Below, piece after piece: positions 26,101-35,371 of a stretch of 64,000 nt of DNA. The notes under the pieces are model-generated. The model did no database searches and was not told the DNA's origin. It worked only from the letters and a program-made list of their open reading frames with translations. Made by a program: the position numbers and the translations under genes. Source of the stretch: Pseudomonadota bacterium (GTDB lineage: Bacteria; Pseudomonadota; Gammaproteobacteria; Burkholderiales; Burkholderiaceae_C); contig JAEZLX010000008.1 in the NCBI GenBank assembly GCA_023415035.1, positions 17,014 to 81,013 of the forward strand, read 5' to 3'. Numbering within the stretch: the stretch's first letter is position 1; each line of letters begins with the position of its first letter.

Positions 26101-29100
26101 GACAGGCGAAGGGGCGGCCGACTTCCTCTGGTTCAAGGTATCCGACCTGCCCGCGCATGGCACGCTCCAACGCTGGAACGGCAGCAGTTGGGTTGCCGTG
26201 GACACCAACGAATGGCTGCCATCCACGATCCTGACCGCATCTGTAGGAGGTCAGCCGTCGGGTCTGCGGTTCGTGCACGACGGCACCGAGCCGCTGGCCT
26301 ATGCGGGCGGGCCTACGACGAGCTTCGGCTTCGTGGTGCGTGACGACATGACCGCCCCCGACAGTCCGTTTGCGGCCGACACATCCACGCCCGCAAGCGA
26401 CAACGTGAGCGAGACGGCGACAGTCACCATTGGCATCATTCCGATCAACGATGCGCCCCAGGTTGCCGACAGGCCTTCGGACACCGACCCCACCATCGAC
26501 GGCACCATCAATGACGGTGGTGCATTGACCGGCAGGAACGAGGTGCTAGCCAACGTGGCCGAAGGCAGCACGGTCACGATCACGTCGGATCACCTGACGG
26601 CGGTGGATCGCGACAACACCACCGTACAGCGGCAGTACCGCATCATCGAGGCACCCGCGCTGGGCAGCCTGCTGCTCGACGGCAAGGCAATCGGCGTGGG
26701 CTCCACCTTCACGCAAGCCGACATCGACGCAGGCAAACTCAGCTACCGCCACAACGGCAGCGAGGTCGGCGCACTCACGACCGACGACTGGGGCAGTTAC
26801 CACGACATGTTCCGGTTCTCGGTCAACGACGGTGTGCATGCCGATCGGGGCGACACCAACAACGGCAATGCCTTCCTCATTACCCTTTTGCCGACCAACG
26901 ATGCGCCCGTGGTGACGGCACCCGGTGGCCCCATCCACATCGACAGCACCGATCCGCAGTACAACCAGGTACCCGGCTTCTCTGTCGCCGATCCCGACCT
27001 CACGGATGGCATCGCGGCCCCCCACGAATCCGATTTCATCCAGGTCACGGTGCGCCTGCTGGACCAGTCCGGCAACCCGATCACCAACTACGCCACCGGC
27101 TTTGGCGGCGGGGGTGTTCAGATCGGCCATGGCGCGCCGACGACGCCGGGGCTGGTGGTCACGCAGGACGGCAACAACAAGATTCTGCAGTTCCAGGGCA
27201 CCCGCGAGCAGGTCAACCAGGCACTGGCCGGGCTGACCGTCACGTTTGAAAATGACCTGAACCAGCGCTTCAGGGTTGAGGTCATCGCCGACGACCGCCT
27301 GCGCGATGCCAGCGGCAACCTCGTGACCACGGGCAGCGACGCCAACGGCGGCGAAATGAACCAGGCCACGACGCCGGGCGGCGCACCCACCGCCGTGGAC
27401 GGCACCCAGCCCGACTGGGCCAATGGCGATGCCGTGCCGTCGGGCAGTCACGTCCTCGCGGGCAACATCAGTGCCGCCTCGGTGGAAATCTGGGCTTCGC
27501 ACACCAACGAGGCGGCCACATTCACCGGCCCGACCAGCGTCACGGTCAACGAAGACGTGCGCACCCCGGTATCGGGCTTCGTCGTCAGCGATCCCGAGTC
27601 CGACGGACTGGGCACACCGGTCACGGTCACCATTTCGGTGCCCAGCGATCACGGCACCCTGCATATCGGCTCCCATAGCTTACCGGTCACCGTGGTCGGC
27701 AACGGCTCCCGCAGCCTCACGCTGACGGGGCAGGCGAAGGCCATCCAGGACCTGCTCAACGGCGTGGGTGGCGTTGGGGGCCTGTTCTTCGAGTCAGCGG
27801 AAAATGTCAACCACGACCTCAACGGCGGCGCCACCGGTGACGTGACCCTGACCCTGAGCTTCAACGACACCGGGTCGGCCATCGGCAGCGACACCGGTGA
27901 CGACAGCCAGCCGAACAACCCGGCCGACATCACCACGGCCATCACCATCACGGCCGTCAACGACGCGCCATCGGTGAACCCCGGCGACGACACCAGCACC
28001 ATCACCATCGGCGGCACCGGCTTCGTCGCGGTGCCGGGCTTCAAGATCACCGATGTGGATGCGAAAGATGGTTACGCCGCAGGCGAAGCCGATGACGTGA
28101 TCGAGGTCACGGTGCGGGTACTGGGCGACTCGAACACGCCGCTGTCCGCAGCTCAATACGAGAGCCTCGGCATCTCCCTGAGCAGCACCTATACAGGATC
28201 CGAGGTGAAGGTGGACACCACGTACACGGGCGAGCACAAGGCGCTGCAGGTGCGTGGCAGACTTGCAGATATCAACGACTACCTGGCTGGCCTGCAGGTG
28301 CAGTTTGCCAACGCCGGGGTCGCCAACGTGGACCACACCTACCGCATCGAGGTCATCGTCGATGACCGCTTGCGCGACCGTGACTCCGGCGAACTGGTCG
28401 ATGGGGACGCCAGGACGGCCGGTACCCAGCCGGTCGCCAACGGTGGCGACCGCAACCAGAACCCGAACAACAACGGCCTGGGCCCGGACAACGGCGCCAT
28501 CCCGACGACCGAGATCGATCCCTATGTCGTCGGCTATGTGACGGCGGGCAGTGCGGTCGGCGGTCTCTACAACCTGCGCAGCGACAGCCGCGAGCTGTTC
28601 ATCTCGACGGTGAACGATCCGGGCAATATCACGGGCGACGACGTCAGGGTCGACGAAGGCGCCATCACCACCACGAACGGCAGCACCGCGACTGTCACCA
28701 TCGGTCCCATCACGCTGGCCGATCCGGACGACAACGGCGCGACCGATCTCACCGTCACTGTATCGGTGCCATCTGGCTTCACGATCAACGGTGTGGGCAC
28801 CGGCGGCGGCACGGTGACGCCCACGGGGGGAACCTCGGTCACCATCACGGGCACCGAGGCGGAGATCAATGCGCGCCTGGCGTCCATCATCATCGGCCTG
28901 CCCGATCCGGATGGCAATGGCGCGACCGACCCGGCCAATGCCGACTGGCACGGCAGCTTCGACGTAACCGTGGTCTACAACGACCAGGGCAACACCGGCC
29001 TGCGCCCGGGCACCCTGGAAGGGGACACGAACACTCCCAACGCAGGGCCCGGTGACTATGCGTACGTGGACACCGACCCCGACAGCACGGACAACGCGCT

Positions 29101-32100
29101 GCAGACCACCCGCATCTTCACAGTCACCGTCAACCCGGTCAACGACGCACCGGAGGTCACAGACCCCACGAACGTGACCCTGTCGGCGGTGTCCGAAGAC
29201 ACCGATCCGGCGGACATCAACGGCCGCACCGTCGGCGACCTGTTCGCCGATCGCTTCAGCGACCCGCGCGATGCCGGTACCGCCAATGGCGCCGACAGCT
29301 TCTACGGCGTCGCCATCGTGGGCGCCACGCCGAGCGCCGGCCAGGGCGAGTGGCAGTACAGCACCGATGGCGGCGGCACTTGGACGGCCGTCGGCAGCCG
29401 CGGCGCCAGCAATGCCCTGGTGCTGGACAAGGACGCCAAGCTGCGTTTTGTGCCTGCTGCCGACTTCCACGGCACACCCGAAAAGCTGACGGTGCACCTG
29501 GTGGAGACGGACGACAACGACGACAGCGGGACGACCCAGCCGACCAATGGCCAGACCGTCAACCTCAGCGGCACCTGCCTGAGCGGCGTCGGCGGCGCGA
29601 CGGTTTACAGCGCCCAGCCCATCGACCTCGTGACCAGCGTGACCAACGTCAACGACCGCCCCACGGGCTCCGATGCGTCGATCACGGTGGACGAGGCCGC
29701 GACCAACCCCGCCGGGCAAACGGTGGCCGACCTGTTCGGCGCAGGCTTCAGCGACGCCACCGACGACCAGGCCGACATTGCCGGAGGAGGCGATGCAGCC
29801 ACGGCGTTTGGCGGTATTGCCATCGTCGGCAACCCTGCCGACGCCGATACCGAAGGCGTCTGGGAATACAACACCGGTGGTGGCTGGGTTGCCGTGGGAA
29901 CCGTGTCGGACACGAGCGCTCTGGTTCTGCCACCCGAGGCGCTGTTGCGCTTCAGGCCGACCGGTGACGCAAACGGCGACGGCAACGGTGATTTCAACGG
30001 CACGCCGCCGGCCTTGTCCGTCCGCCTGGCCAACTCGGCACAGACATTCGGCACCAAAGTGGATCTCGGGCTCAGCGCAGATGAAGCCCAGAACACCACG
30101 AGCACATGGTCTGTGGTGCGTGAACTGGGCGCGACAGTCAACCCGGTCAACGACGCCCCTGGATTCAGCCACAAACCATCCAACCCGACCGTGGAGGAAA
30201 ACGCAGGTGTTGGCACTGGCACGCCTGCGGTCAACCTGCTGGACAGCGGCAGCGTCACGGACATCGATCTGGGCACCACGCCGGGCCTGACGGACGGCGT
30301 GTTCGGCGCGGGTTCCATCACGGCGCAACTGACCGATGGAATTGACGGCGACGTGCTGCAGCTCGGCAATGGCCTGGAGGCCGGTGCCAACGGCATCGCC
30401 ACGGTCACCGGCGGCACAGGCAGCACGGCACTGGTCATCACCTTCACCCCCGACGCGACGGTGGAGCAGGTCGAGGCCGTGCTGGCCGCGATCCAGTACA
30501 CCCACACCGGCGACGACCCGACCAACCTGCGGTCCGGCTCTGCCGATACCCAGCGCAGCTACACCATCACGCTCAGCGATGGCAATAACGTGGACGCGCA
30601 TGGTGACCATGCCGGCGGCCCCGCTCCGCTGACGGCGACCAAGAGCGGCACCATCACCATCACCGCCACCAACGACCCGCCGGTGGCCACCGACAACAAC
30701 GAGACCATCAGCGAGGGCGCGGCGACCGTGGGCGGCAACGTCATCACGGACAACGACGGTCATGGCGTCGATTCGGACCCCGACACGCCTGTGTCGGATC
30801 TGAGCATCACCAACATCACGCCGCCCCCGGGCGGCAGCGGAGGCGGCTCGGTGTCCGGGCCGACGACGGTGGAAGGGCGGTACGGAACGCTCACCATCCA
30901 GCCGGATGGCAGCTATACCTACACACTCAACAACGACCACCCTGCCGTGAAGGGCCTGAACGACCCGACCGACACACTGACCGAGGTGTTCGGCTACACC
31001 CTGTCCGACGGATCGCTCACCGACACGGCGAATCTGACCATCACCATCACCGGTGTCGACGACCCGGTGACGGTGACGGTACCCAACGACACCTCCGCCA
31101 CATCGCCGGACGGCGACATCACCGACCACGTGGTGTTCGAAAGCGCCCTGCCCGATGGCTCCGACCCGGACACGACGCCGGGTGCGAACACCACGGTGTC
31201 ATCCAGCTTCACCGTGGTGGCCGAGGACGGCCTGGACCCTGACGATGCCATCGTCGTGGGTTACACCCGCGCTGATGGCTCGCCCGCCACGCTGACGCTG
31301 ACCAAGGCCCAGGTCGAGGCGCTGGCCACCACCCAGCAGACGATCACGACGCGCTACGGCGAGCTGGTGCTCAACGGCTACAGCGTGGGCACCGATGGCA
31401 CGGTCACCATCGGCTACACCTACACGCTGACCACGGCGCCGGCGGTCGGTGGTGCCGACACCATGGACAGCTTCAGCATCACGGCCAACGACCGCGATGA
31501 CGACAGCGACAGTCAGACGCTGAACATCAAGATCGTGGACGATGCGCCCGCGGCGGTGAGCGACACCAACAGCCTGCTGCGGCACGAGGGCACGGTGGGT
31601 GGCAACGTCTACGACAACGACCAGGACACCATCGGTGCTGACGGACCGGCCGCATCGGGACCCGTGACCGGCGTCAGGGCGGGCAACGACACGGGGACCC
31701 CCGCCACGGGAGACGTGGGAGGCCTCGGGGTCACCGGCAAATACGGCAACGTGGTGATCTACGCCGACGGCAGCTATACCTACACCATCGACCCGGCAAA
31801 CGCCGAGGTGATCGCGCTGGGCACGGGCGAGCTGACCGATGAGTTTGTCTACACCATCACTGACGCCGACGGCGACACCGCCACGGCAACGCTGACGATC
31901 ACGATCGCCGCCAACCAGCCGCCGGAGGTCGAGCCGGAATCCGTCACCACACCGGAAGACAAACCCATCACCGGCAATCTGCTGACCAATGACTCTGACC
32001 CGGACGGGGATCCGCTGACGGTCACCGAGTTCGTCGTCGATATTGGCGGCACGCCGGCGACATTCACGGTTCCCCCGGGTGAATCGACCGCCGCCGTGAT

Positions 32101-33784
32101 TCCTGGCGTCGGCACGATCACCATCGGATCGGATGGCTCCTACGAGTACGTGCCCGAACCTGACTGGCACGGCACGGTGCCGCAGGTCACGTACACGGTG
32201 TCGGACGGGACGGGCGATCCGGTCAACGGCACGAGGCAGTCCACGCTCGACATCACGGTCACCCCTGTGGTGGATATTGAGACTGACACCTCGTCCACCC
32301 TCGTCAACACACCGGTGACGATTCCGGTGCTGGACAACGACTCCTTCGAAGGTGATTCGCCGGAGGTCACCGGCACCACGCCGCCGGCCAATGGTTCGGT
32401 GACGGTCAACCCCGACGGCACCATCACCTACACGCCCAACCCTGGCTTCACGGGCACCGACACCTTCACCTACACGGTGACCAGTGGCGGCGTCACGGAA
32501 ACGGCCACGGTGACCGTCGAGGTGTACAACGATCCTCCGGCACCACAGCCCGACCGGGTGGTCACGCGGGAAGACACACCGGCGCGGGGAAATGTGCTGG
32601 CCAATGACGGCGAGCCGGATGGCCACCCCCTCACGGTCACGGAATTCACCGTCAACGGCCGGACATACACCGCCGGCAGTACCGTGAACATCCCCGGCGC
32701 CGGGTCGTTCACGCTGCGCCCTGATGGCAGCTACACCTTCGTGCCGGTACCCGACTGGCACGGTAACGTGCCCACCATCACGTACACGGTGTCCGACGGC
32801 ACGGGTGCGGTCAATCATTCCGCCAGCTCGGAGTTGCGCATCACCGTCACCCCGGTGCCCGACATCGAACCCGACAAGACCTCCACCGAAGAGGGCAAGC
32901 CGGTGACGATTCCGGTGCTCGACAACGATAACTTCGAAGGCAAGCCGAAGATCACCGGGACGACGCCACCGGCCAACGGCACCGTCACGATCAATCCGGA
33001 CGGCACCATCACCTACACGCCCAACCCCAGCTTCACGGGCACCGACACCTTCACCTACACGGTGACCAGTGGCGGTGTCAAGGAAACGGCCACGGTGTCG
33101 GTCGAGGTGCTGCCTGGCAAGGCCCAGGGCCTGGTGGGCCTGCCGCCGGACCGTCTTGATGGCGCATCCGGCCCGTCGGCCTTCCCGCATGGCCCTGCAT
33201 CCGGACGCCATACTCCGGATGCGTGGATCTCCGGCCTGCCGCGCGCCGGTCTTGGGGTCGAGCCGGTCACCTACGTGCACGAGGCCGTGGTGGCGGCACA
33301 GACCGAGCGCGAATTCGCGGGCGACTCGCAAGCCACTGGCCGAATCGACATGGCGCGGCCGTACAGCAGCGGCGTGCAGGTGCCGGGCATGGACCTCGGT
33401 ATCGACCCCGCGCTGTTCGTGCAGGATGCGGTCCGCAGCTCGCAAAGCCTGGCCGAGTTCATGCAACAGCTGGTACAGGGCCGCCACGGCCGCGTGTCGC
33501 TGAGCGTCGATCAGGACCTGCCCACGCCCGGGCTGTATCAGCCGGACGCCGCCAAGCTGGTGCCGCAGCCGGATGACAGCACGAAGGAGACCGTCAAGCC
33601 GGTGCCCGACGCGGCCACGCCTGAAAAGACGGCGTTCCCGACATCCGCCGACGCCGACCTGCTGGCGGAAGAAACCGCCGCCGACGACAGCGTCGGGCAC
33701 GAAGCAGTTCGATCCGCCCCCTCGTTTGCCGACCAGCTGCGCCGTGGTGCCACGCGCCTGCCCATGTCGGTCGCCCGAATCTGA
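23186..33784 (+). CDS. Giant LEPR-XLL / DUF4347 / cadherin-like repeat surface adhesin (3532 aa)
   Basis: The start is TTG at 23186 with GGAG 7 bases upstream. Residues 17-25 are the LEPRLLFDG signature found at the N-terminus of very large exported proteins. Residues about 115-270 form a DUF4347 domain with His170 in HIISHG and Cys214 in LLYGCDIAAG, an arrangement like caspase-fold proteases. About fifteen Ig/cadherin-like repeats follow, many bounded by VNDAP-type junctions. CSPG/NG2-type motifs occur (FTQADIDAGKLSYRHNGSE), then VCBS-like repeats from about residue 2500. Two near-identical composite repeats span 2914-3309. The last 220 residues are non-repetitive. No RTX nonapeptides or LPXTG-type anchor is visible. 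Downstream outer-membrane factor and adaptor genes imply dedicated export to the cell surface. It is the likely biofilm or attachment protein. Confidence 0.9.
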   Translation: MNKNKLVFRPSRRAIALEPRLLFDGAGAIAAADAAETETAQPPVPAATQQDSSSTPASTTEVLDNATGAGNPAPDLPANSGTADEDRQARLAGDDNPDDDTDPATIDNGDAANTLVVVDARVAEMDGFTLDLPANVTVRVVARDESGLDAVGQVLTESGQRYDTIHIISHGTPGSLTLGNETIAGGSLSDAQREKLLAWAPSLTDEADILLYGCDIAAGNEGEAFITELAHLTGADIAASTDATGAADKGGDWNLERTTGAIETPALNLAGFDGLLAATAVIDTGTAETRKTTEDTPLVISGVTVSGNASDVITLAITTTGGTSTLDGLAGLTVNGNGSTSISVTGTIANINTALATLNFRPEENRNSLTSGYTPKITLSVTAGGTGTLDIDNIVVTPVNDDPVLDGSPLVVREGGSAAFSLENLASSAADLDPDIGTGQQVLTQLMLTLDSLPTDGELTYKGGPVEVGTIIPVEDLDQLVYRHTAGDVAEVTTVTFKVTVHDGGGGSTSGDLSIRIEPVNQAPSVSGSPWMYEGAVASVAPTVDLGDANDSATVTIDEIDTGGQGFFFIDANNDGVLDAGEAIVGTWTGTLDDLAKLKFDHNGVEPDAAGVSTPSYRVTVSDTGGGEGPEASKSSTKTISIAVRPNNDDPLLDTNRHGSETDALVIDEWSTVTLDSTMLQIQDVDTPEASNLVYTLTSTPVQGQLQIQIEGTWYGLSSGARFTQHDIDTGRVRFMAFGVSSDQNVSFGFTVRDSAFGYDLSDRDGMPPGVLREGGVYDSNGTLKEHHFHITIRQVDDGSGNGQLPLDLLGATASQVASSSGAGNWLEGSDNTITDTQLSWTYVRENGEGTIEPTPAKEIIYTLTSLPTNGTVLLNGQALVVGENFSQDDINAGRVRFVHDGGEDFVSSFDYYVSDGNSPQIGRFDIDVTPLNDRPTANGGATHVREGGSVHLDASIIGLSDADGAEEAEKRTGEGAADFLWFKVSDLPAHGTLQRWNGSSWVAVDTNEWLPSTILTASVGGQPSGLRFVHDGTEPLAYAGGPTTSFGFVVRDDMTAPDSPFAADTSTPASDNVSETATVTIGIIPINDAPQVADRPSDTDPTIDGTINDGGALTGRNEVLANVAEGSTVTITSDHLTAVDRDNTTVQRQYRIIEAPALGSLLLDGKAIGVGSTFTQADIDAGKLSYRHNGSEVGALTTDDWGSYHDMFRFSVNDGVHADRGDTNNGNAFLITLLPTNDAPVVTAPGGPIHIDSTDPQYNQVPGFSVADPDLTDGIAAPHESDFIQVTVRLLDQSGNPITNYATGFGGGGVQIGHGAPTTPGLVVTQDGNNKILQFQGTREQVNQALAGLTVTFENDLNQRFRVEVIADDRLRDASGNLVTTGSDANGGEMNQATTPGGAPTAVDGTQPDWANGDAVPSGSHVLAGNISAASVEIWASHTNEAATFTGPTSVTVNEDVRTPVSGFVVSDPESDGLGTPVTVTISVPSDHGTLHIGSHSLPVTVVGNGSRSLTLTGQAKAIQDLLNGVGGVGGLFFESAENVNHDLNGGATGDVTLTLSFNDTGSAIGSDTGDDSQPNNPADITTAITITAVNDAPSVNPGDDTSTITIGGTGFVAVPGFKITDVDAKDGYAAGEADDVIEVTVRVLGDSNTPLSAAQYESLGISLSSTYTGSEVKVDTTYTGEHKALQVRGRLADINDYLAGLQVQFANAGVANVDHTYRIEVIVDDRLRDRDSGELVDGDARTAGTQPVANGGDRNQNPNNNGLGPDNGAIPTTEIDPYVVGYVTAGSAVGGLYNLRSDSRELFISTVNDPGNITGDDVRVDEGAITTTNGSTATVTIGPITLADPDDNGATDLTVTVSVPSGFTINGVGTGGGTVTPTGGTSVTITGTEAEINARLASIIIGLPDPDGNGATDPANADWHGSFDVTVVYNDQGNTGLRPGTLEGDTNTPNAGPGDYAYVDTDPDSTDNALQTTRIFTVTVNPVNDAPEVTDPTNVTLSAVSEDTDPADINGRTVGDLFADRFSDPRDAGTANGADSFYGVAIVGATPSAGQGEWQYSTDGGGTWTAVGSRGASNALVLDKDAKLRFVPAADFHGTPEKLTVHLVETDDNDDSGTTQPTNGQTVNLSGTCLSGVGGATVYSAQPIDLVTSVTNVNDRPTGSDASITVDEAATNPAGQTVADLFGAGFSDATDDQADIAGGGDAATAFGGIAIVGNPADADTEGVWEYNTGGGWVAVGTVSDTSALVLPPEALLRFRPTGDANGDGNGDFNGTPPALSVRLANSAQTFGTKVDLGLSADEAQNTTSTWSVVRELGATVNPVNDAPGFSHKPSNPTVEENAGVGTGTPAVNLLDSGSVTDIDLGTTPGLTDGVFGAGSITAQLTDGIDGDVLQLGNGLEAGANGIATVTGGTGSTALVITFTPDATVEQVEAVLAAIQYTHTGDDPTNLRSGSADTQRSYTITLSDGNNVDAHGDHAGGPAPLTATKSGTITITATNDPPVATDNNETISEGAATVGGNVITDNDGHGVDSDPDTPVSDLSITNITPPPGGSGGGSVSGPTTVEGRYGTLTIQPDGSYTYTLNNDHPAVKGLNDPTDTLTEVFGYTLSDGSLTDTANLTITITGVDDPVTVTVPNDTSATSPDGDITDHVVFESALPDGSDPDTTPGANTTVSSSFTVVAEDGLDPDDAIVVGYTRADGSPATLTLTKAQVEALATTQQTITTRYGELVLNGYSVGTDGTVTIGYTYTLTTAPAVGGADTMDSFSITANDRDDDSDSQTLNIKIVDDAPAAVSDTNSLLRHEGTVGGNVYDNDQDTIGADGPAASGPVTGVRAGNDTGTPATGDVGGLGVTGKYGNVVIYADGSYTYTIDPANAEVIALGTGELTDEFVYTITDADGDTATATLTITIAANQPPEVEPESVTTPEDKPITGNLLTNDSDPDGDPLTVTEFVVDIGGTPATFTVPPGESTAAVIPGVGTITIGSDGSYEYVPEPDWHGTVPQVTYTVSDGTGDPVNGTRQSTLDITVTPVVDIETDTSSTLVNTPVTIPVLDNDSFEGDSPEVTGTTPPANGSVTVNPDGTITYTPNPGFTGTDTFTYTVTSGGVTETATVTVEVYNDPPAPQPDRVVTREDTPARGNVLANDGEPDGHPLTVTEFTVNGRTYTAGSTVNIPGAGSFTLRPDGSYTFVPVPDWHGNVPTITYTVSDGTGAVNHSASSELRITVTPVPDIEPDKTSTEEGKPVTIPVLDNDNFEGKPKITGTTPPANGTVTINPDGTITYTPNPSFTGTDTFTYTVTSGGVKETATVSVEVLPGKAQGLVGLPPDRLDGASGPSAFPHGPASGRHTPDAWISGLPRAGLGVEPVTYVHEAVVAAQTEREFAGDSQATGRIDMARPYSSGVQVPGMDLGIDPALFVQDAVRSSQSLAEFMQQLVQGRHGRVSLSVDQDLPTPGLYQPDAAKLVPQPDDSTKETVKPVPDAATPEKTAFPTSADADLLAEETAADDSVGHEAVRSAPSFADQLRRGATRLPMSVARI
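31925..32526 (+). repeat. Composite adhesin repeat, copy 1
   Basis: This encodes a tandem-95-like module (ITGNLLTNDSDPDGDPLTVT, then PDWHGTVPQVTYTVSDGTG) followed by a module with VTIPVLDNDSFEG and FTGTDTFTYTVTSGGV. The same two-module order is repeated immediately downstream with high similarity at DNA level. Confidence 0.75.
32540..33112 (+). repeat. Composite adhesin repeat, copy 2
   Basis: Second copy of the two-module unit: ARGNVLANDGEPDGHPLTVT and PDWHGNVPTITYTVSDGTG, then VTIPVLDNDNFEG and FTGTDTFTYTVTSGGV. Similarity to copy 1 points to a recent duplication and a possible site of length variation. Confidence 0.75.
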
Positions 33785-33798
33785 GTCCGCCTGAACCG

Positions 33799-35352
33799 AT
33801 GCAACCCGCAACGACAAAAGCCATCATGCAAAACTCCAACAAGCTCCGCTCTTCCATTGCCCCCCGTTTGCTGGCCCTGACGGCTGCCCTTTTCCTGGCC
33901 GGTTGCGGCTCGTTGGCCCCCGTGCCTTTCAAGGCCGATGAAATCAGCGAGCGTGCCGCGCAGGATCGCCTGCAGATGTACGCGGACCAGGAGCCCATCA
34001 ACGGACCGCTGACCTTCCATGAGGCCGCCGCGCGCGCCCTCAAGTACAACCTCGACTACCGCCTGAAGCTGATGGAGAGCGCGCTCTCACGCAGCCTGCA
34101 CGACGTGTCCTCGCACGAGATGCTGCCGCGCCTGGTGGCCGGTGCCGGCTATGTGCACCGGAACAACGACTCGGGCGGCAGCTCCATCGGCATCATCGAC
34201 CGTGAGGAGTCGCTGCGCCCGTCCACCTCGCAGGAGCGCGAACGCACCCTGGCCAACCTCAGCTTCTCGTGGAACGCGCTGGATTTCGGCGTCTCGTACT
34301 ACCGCGCGCAACAAAAGGCCGACCAGGTCCTGATGGCCGAGGAGCGCCGCCGCAAGGTGATGCAGAACGTGCTGCAGGACGTGCGCAACAGCTACTGGCG
34401 CGCCCTAGGTGCCCAGAAGCTTATCGGCCGCGTCGACAGCCTGCTGGAGCGCGTCAACAAGGCGCTGGCCAACGCGAAGGAAGTCGAGCAGAAGGGCCTG
34501 ATGCCGCGCGCCCAGGTGCTGTCGTACCAGCGCGCGCTGCTGGACGCCGTCAGCCTGCTGACCCTGCGCCGCCAGGACCTGGAGCTGGCCCGCGCCGAAC
34601 TCAACGCGCTGATGTCGGTGGCACCCGGCACCAGCTACACCCTCGCCGACGAGAAGGAGTTCGCCCTGCCGCCCGTGCCGTTCAACGTCGAGACGCTGGA
34701 GCGCATGGCCCTGGAGAAGCGCCCCGAGATCATGGAGGAGTGGTACCGCAAGCGCGTGACCGAGAACGACATCAAGGTCGCCAAGGCGATGATGTGGCCC
34801 AACCTGAGCATCGACGCCGGCCCGCAGTACGACTCCAACCGCTTCAACTACAACAGCTCGTGGTTCGATACGGGCGTGCGTATCTCCTGGAACATCCTGC
34901 GCCTGGCGCAGTGGCCCGCGCTCAAGCAGGCCCATGAGCATCAGAACAAGGTGGACGACATGCGCCGCATGGCCCTGTCGATGGCGGTACTGACCCAGGT
35001 GCGCGTTGGCCTGCAACGCTATGGCCTGGCCCTGCAGGAACTGAAGTTCGCCGAGGAAAGCCTGCGCGTGGACCAGAACCTGTACACCTACGCCAAGGCC
35101 GCCGCGCAAAGCCGGTTCGATTCGGAGCTGGAGGTGATCCGCTCCGAAGCCCGCGCCCTGCTGGCCGAATACCAGCGCTACGCCGCCTACTCGAACGCAC
35201 AGGCCGCCTGGGGCCGCGTGTACAACTCGGTGGGACTGGACGTGCTGCCGGAAGCGGTCGACGGCCACGACATCAAGACGCTGGCCTCGGCGCTGGAGAC
35301 CACCATGTCCCAATGGCAAAGCCAGGTGTTCTCGGCAGCCAGCCGGCAATGA
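33799..35352 (+). CDS. TolC-family outer-membrane factor, predicted lipoprotein
   Basis: The protein has 517 residues. It starts 14 bases after the adhesin; an alternative ATG at 33826 gives a more compact signal peptide. The lipobox is ALFLAGC. Two long helical repeats typical of the outer-membrane efflux protein family are visible, around ALKYNLDYRLKLMESALSRS and ALEKRPEIMEEWYRKRVTEN. Such proteins form the outer-membrane exit channel of type I secretion or efflux machines. Immediate placement after the adhesin and before two adaptor genes makes it the exit duct for the adhesin. Lipid modification of the outer-membrane factor is common in RND systems and less so in RTX-type export. Confidence 0.88.
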   Translation: MQPATTKAIMQNSNKLRSSIAPRLLALTAALFLAGCGSLAPVPFKADEISERAAQDRLQMYADQEPINGPLTFHEAAARALKYNLDYRLKLMESALSRSLHDVSSHEMLPRLVAGAGYVHRNNDSGGSSIGIIDREESLRPSTSQERERTLANLSFSWNALDFGVSYYRAQQKADQVLMAEERRRKVMQNVLQDVRNSYWRALGAQKLIGRVDSLLERVNKALANAKEVEQKGLMPRAQVLSYQRALLDAVSLLTLRRQDLELARAELNALMSVAPGTSYTLADEKEFALPPVPFNVETLERMALEKRPEIMEEWYRKRVTENDIKVAKAMMWPNLSIDAGPQYDSNRFNYNSSWFDTGVRISWNILRLAQWPALKQAHEHQNKVDDMRRMALSMAVLTQVRVGLQRYGLALQELKFAEESLRVDQNLYTYAKAAAQSRFDSELEVIRSEARALLAEYQRYAAYSNAQAAWGRVYNSVGLDVLPEAVDGHDIKTLASALETTMSQWQSQVFSAASRQ

Positions 35353-35371
35353 CCCGACAATCAGCCGATAT

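Noticed and set aside
24539..26278. Open frame of 579 codons on the minus strand inside the adhesin
   Set aside because: Antisense shadow with Arg/His/Val-rich composition and no recognisable domain.
23186..33784. RTX-type type I secretion substrate
   Set aside because: No GGxGxD nonapeptide repeats were found, and no ABC transporter gene is adjacent.
27794..33817. Two very long open frames on the minus strand opposite the adhesin (27794-31129 and 31199-33817)
   Set aside because: They are antisense to a clear repeat protein, lack domains, and are explained by GC-rich third positions and repeat coding.
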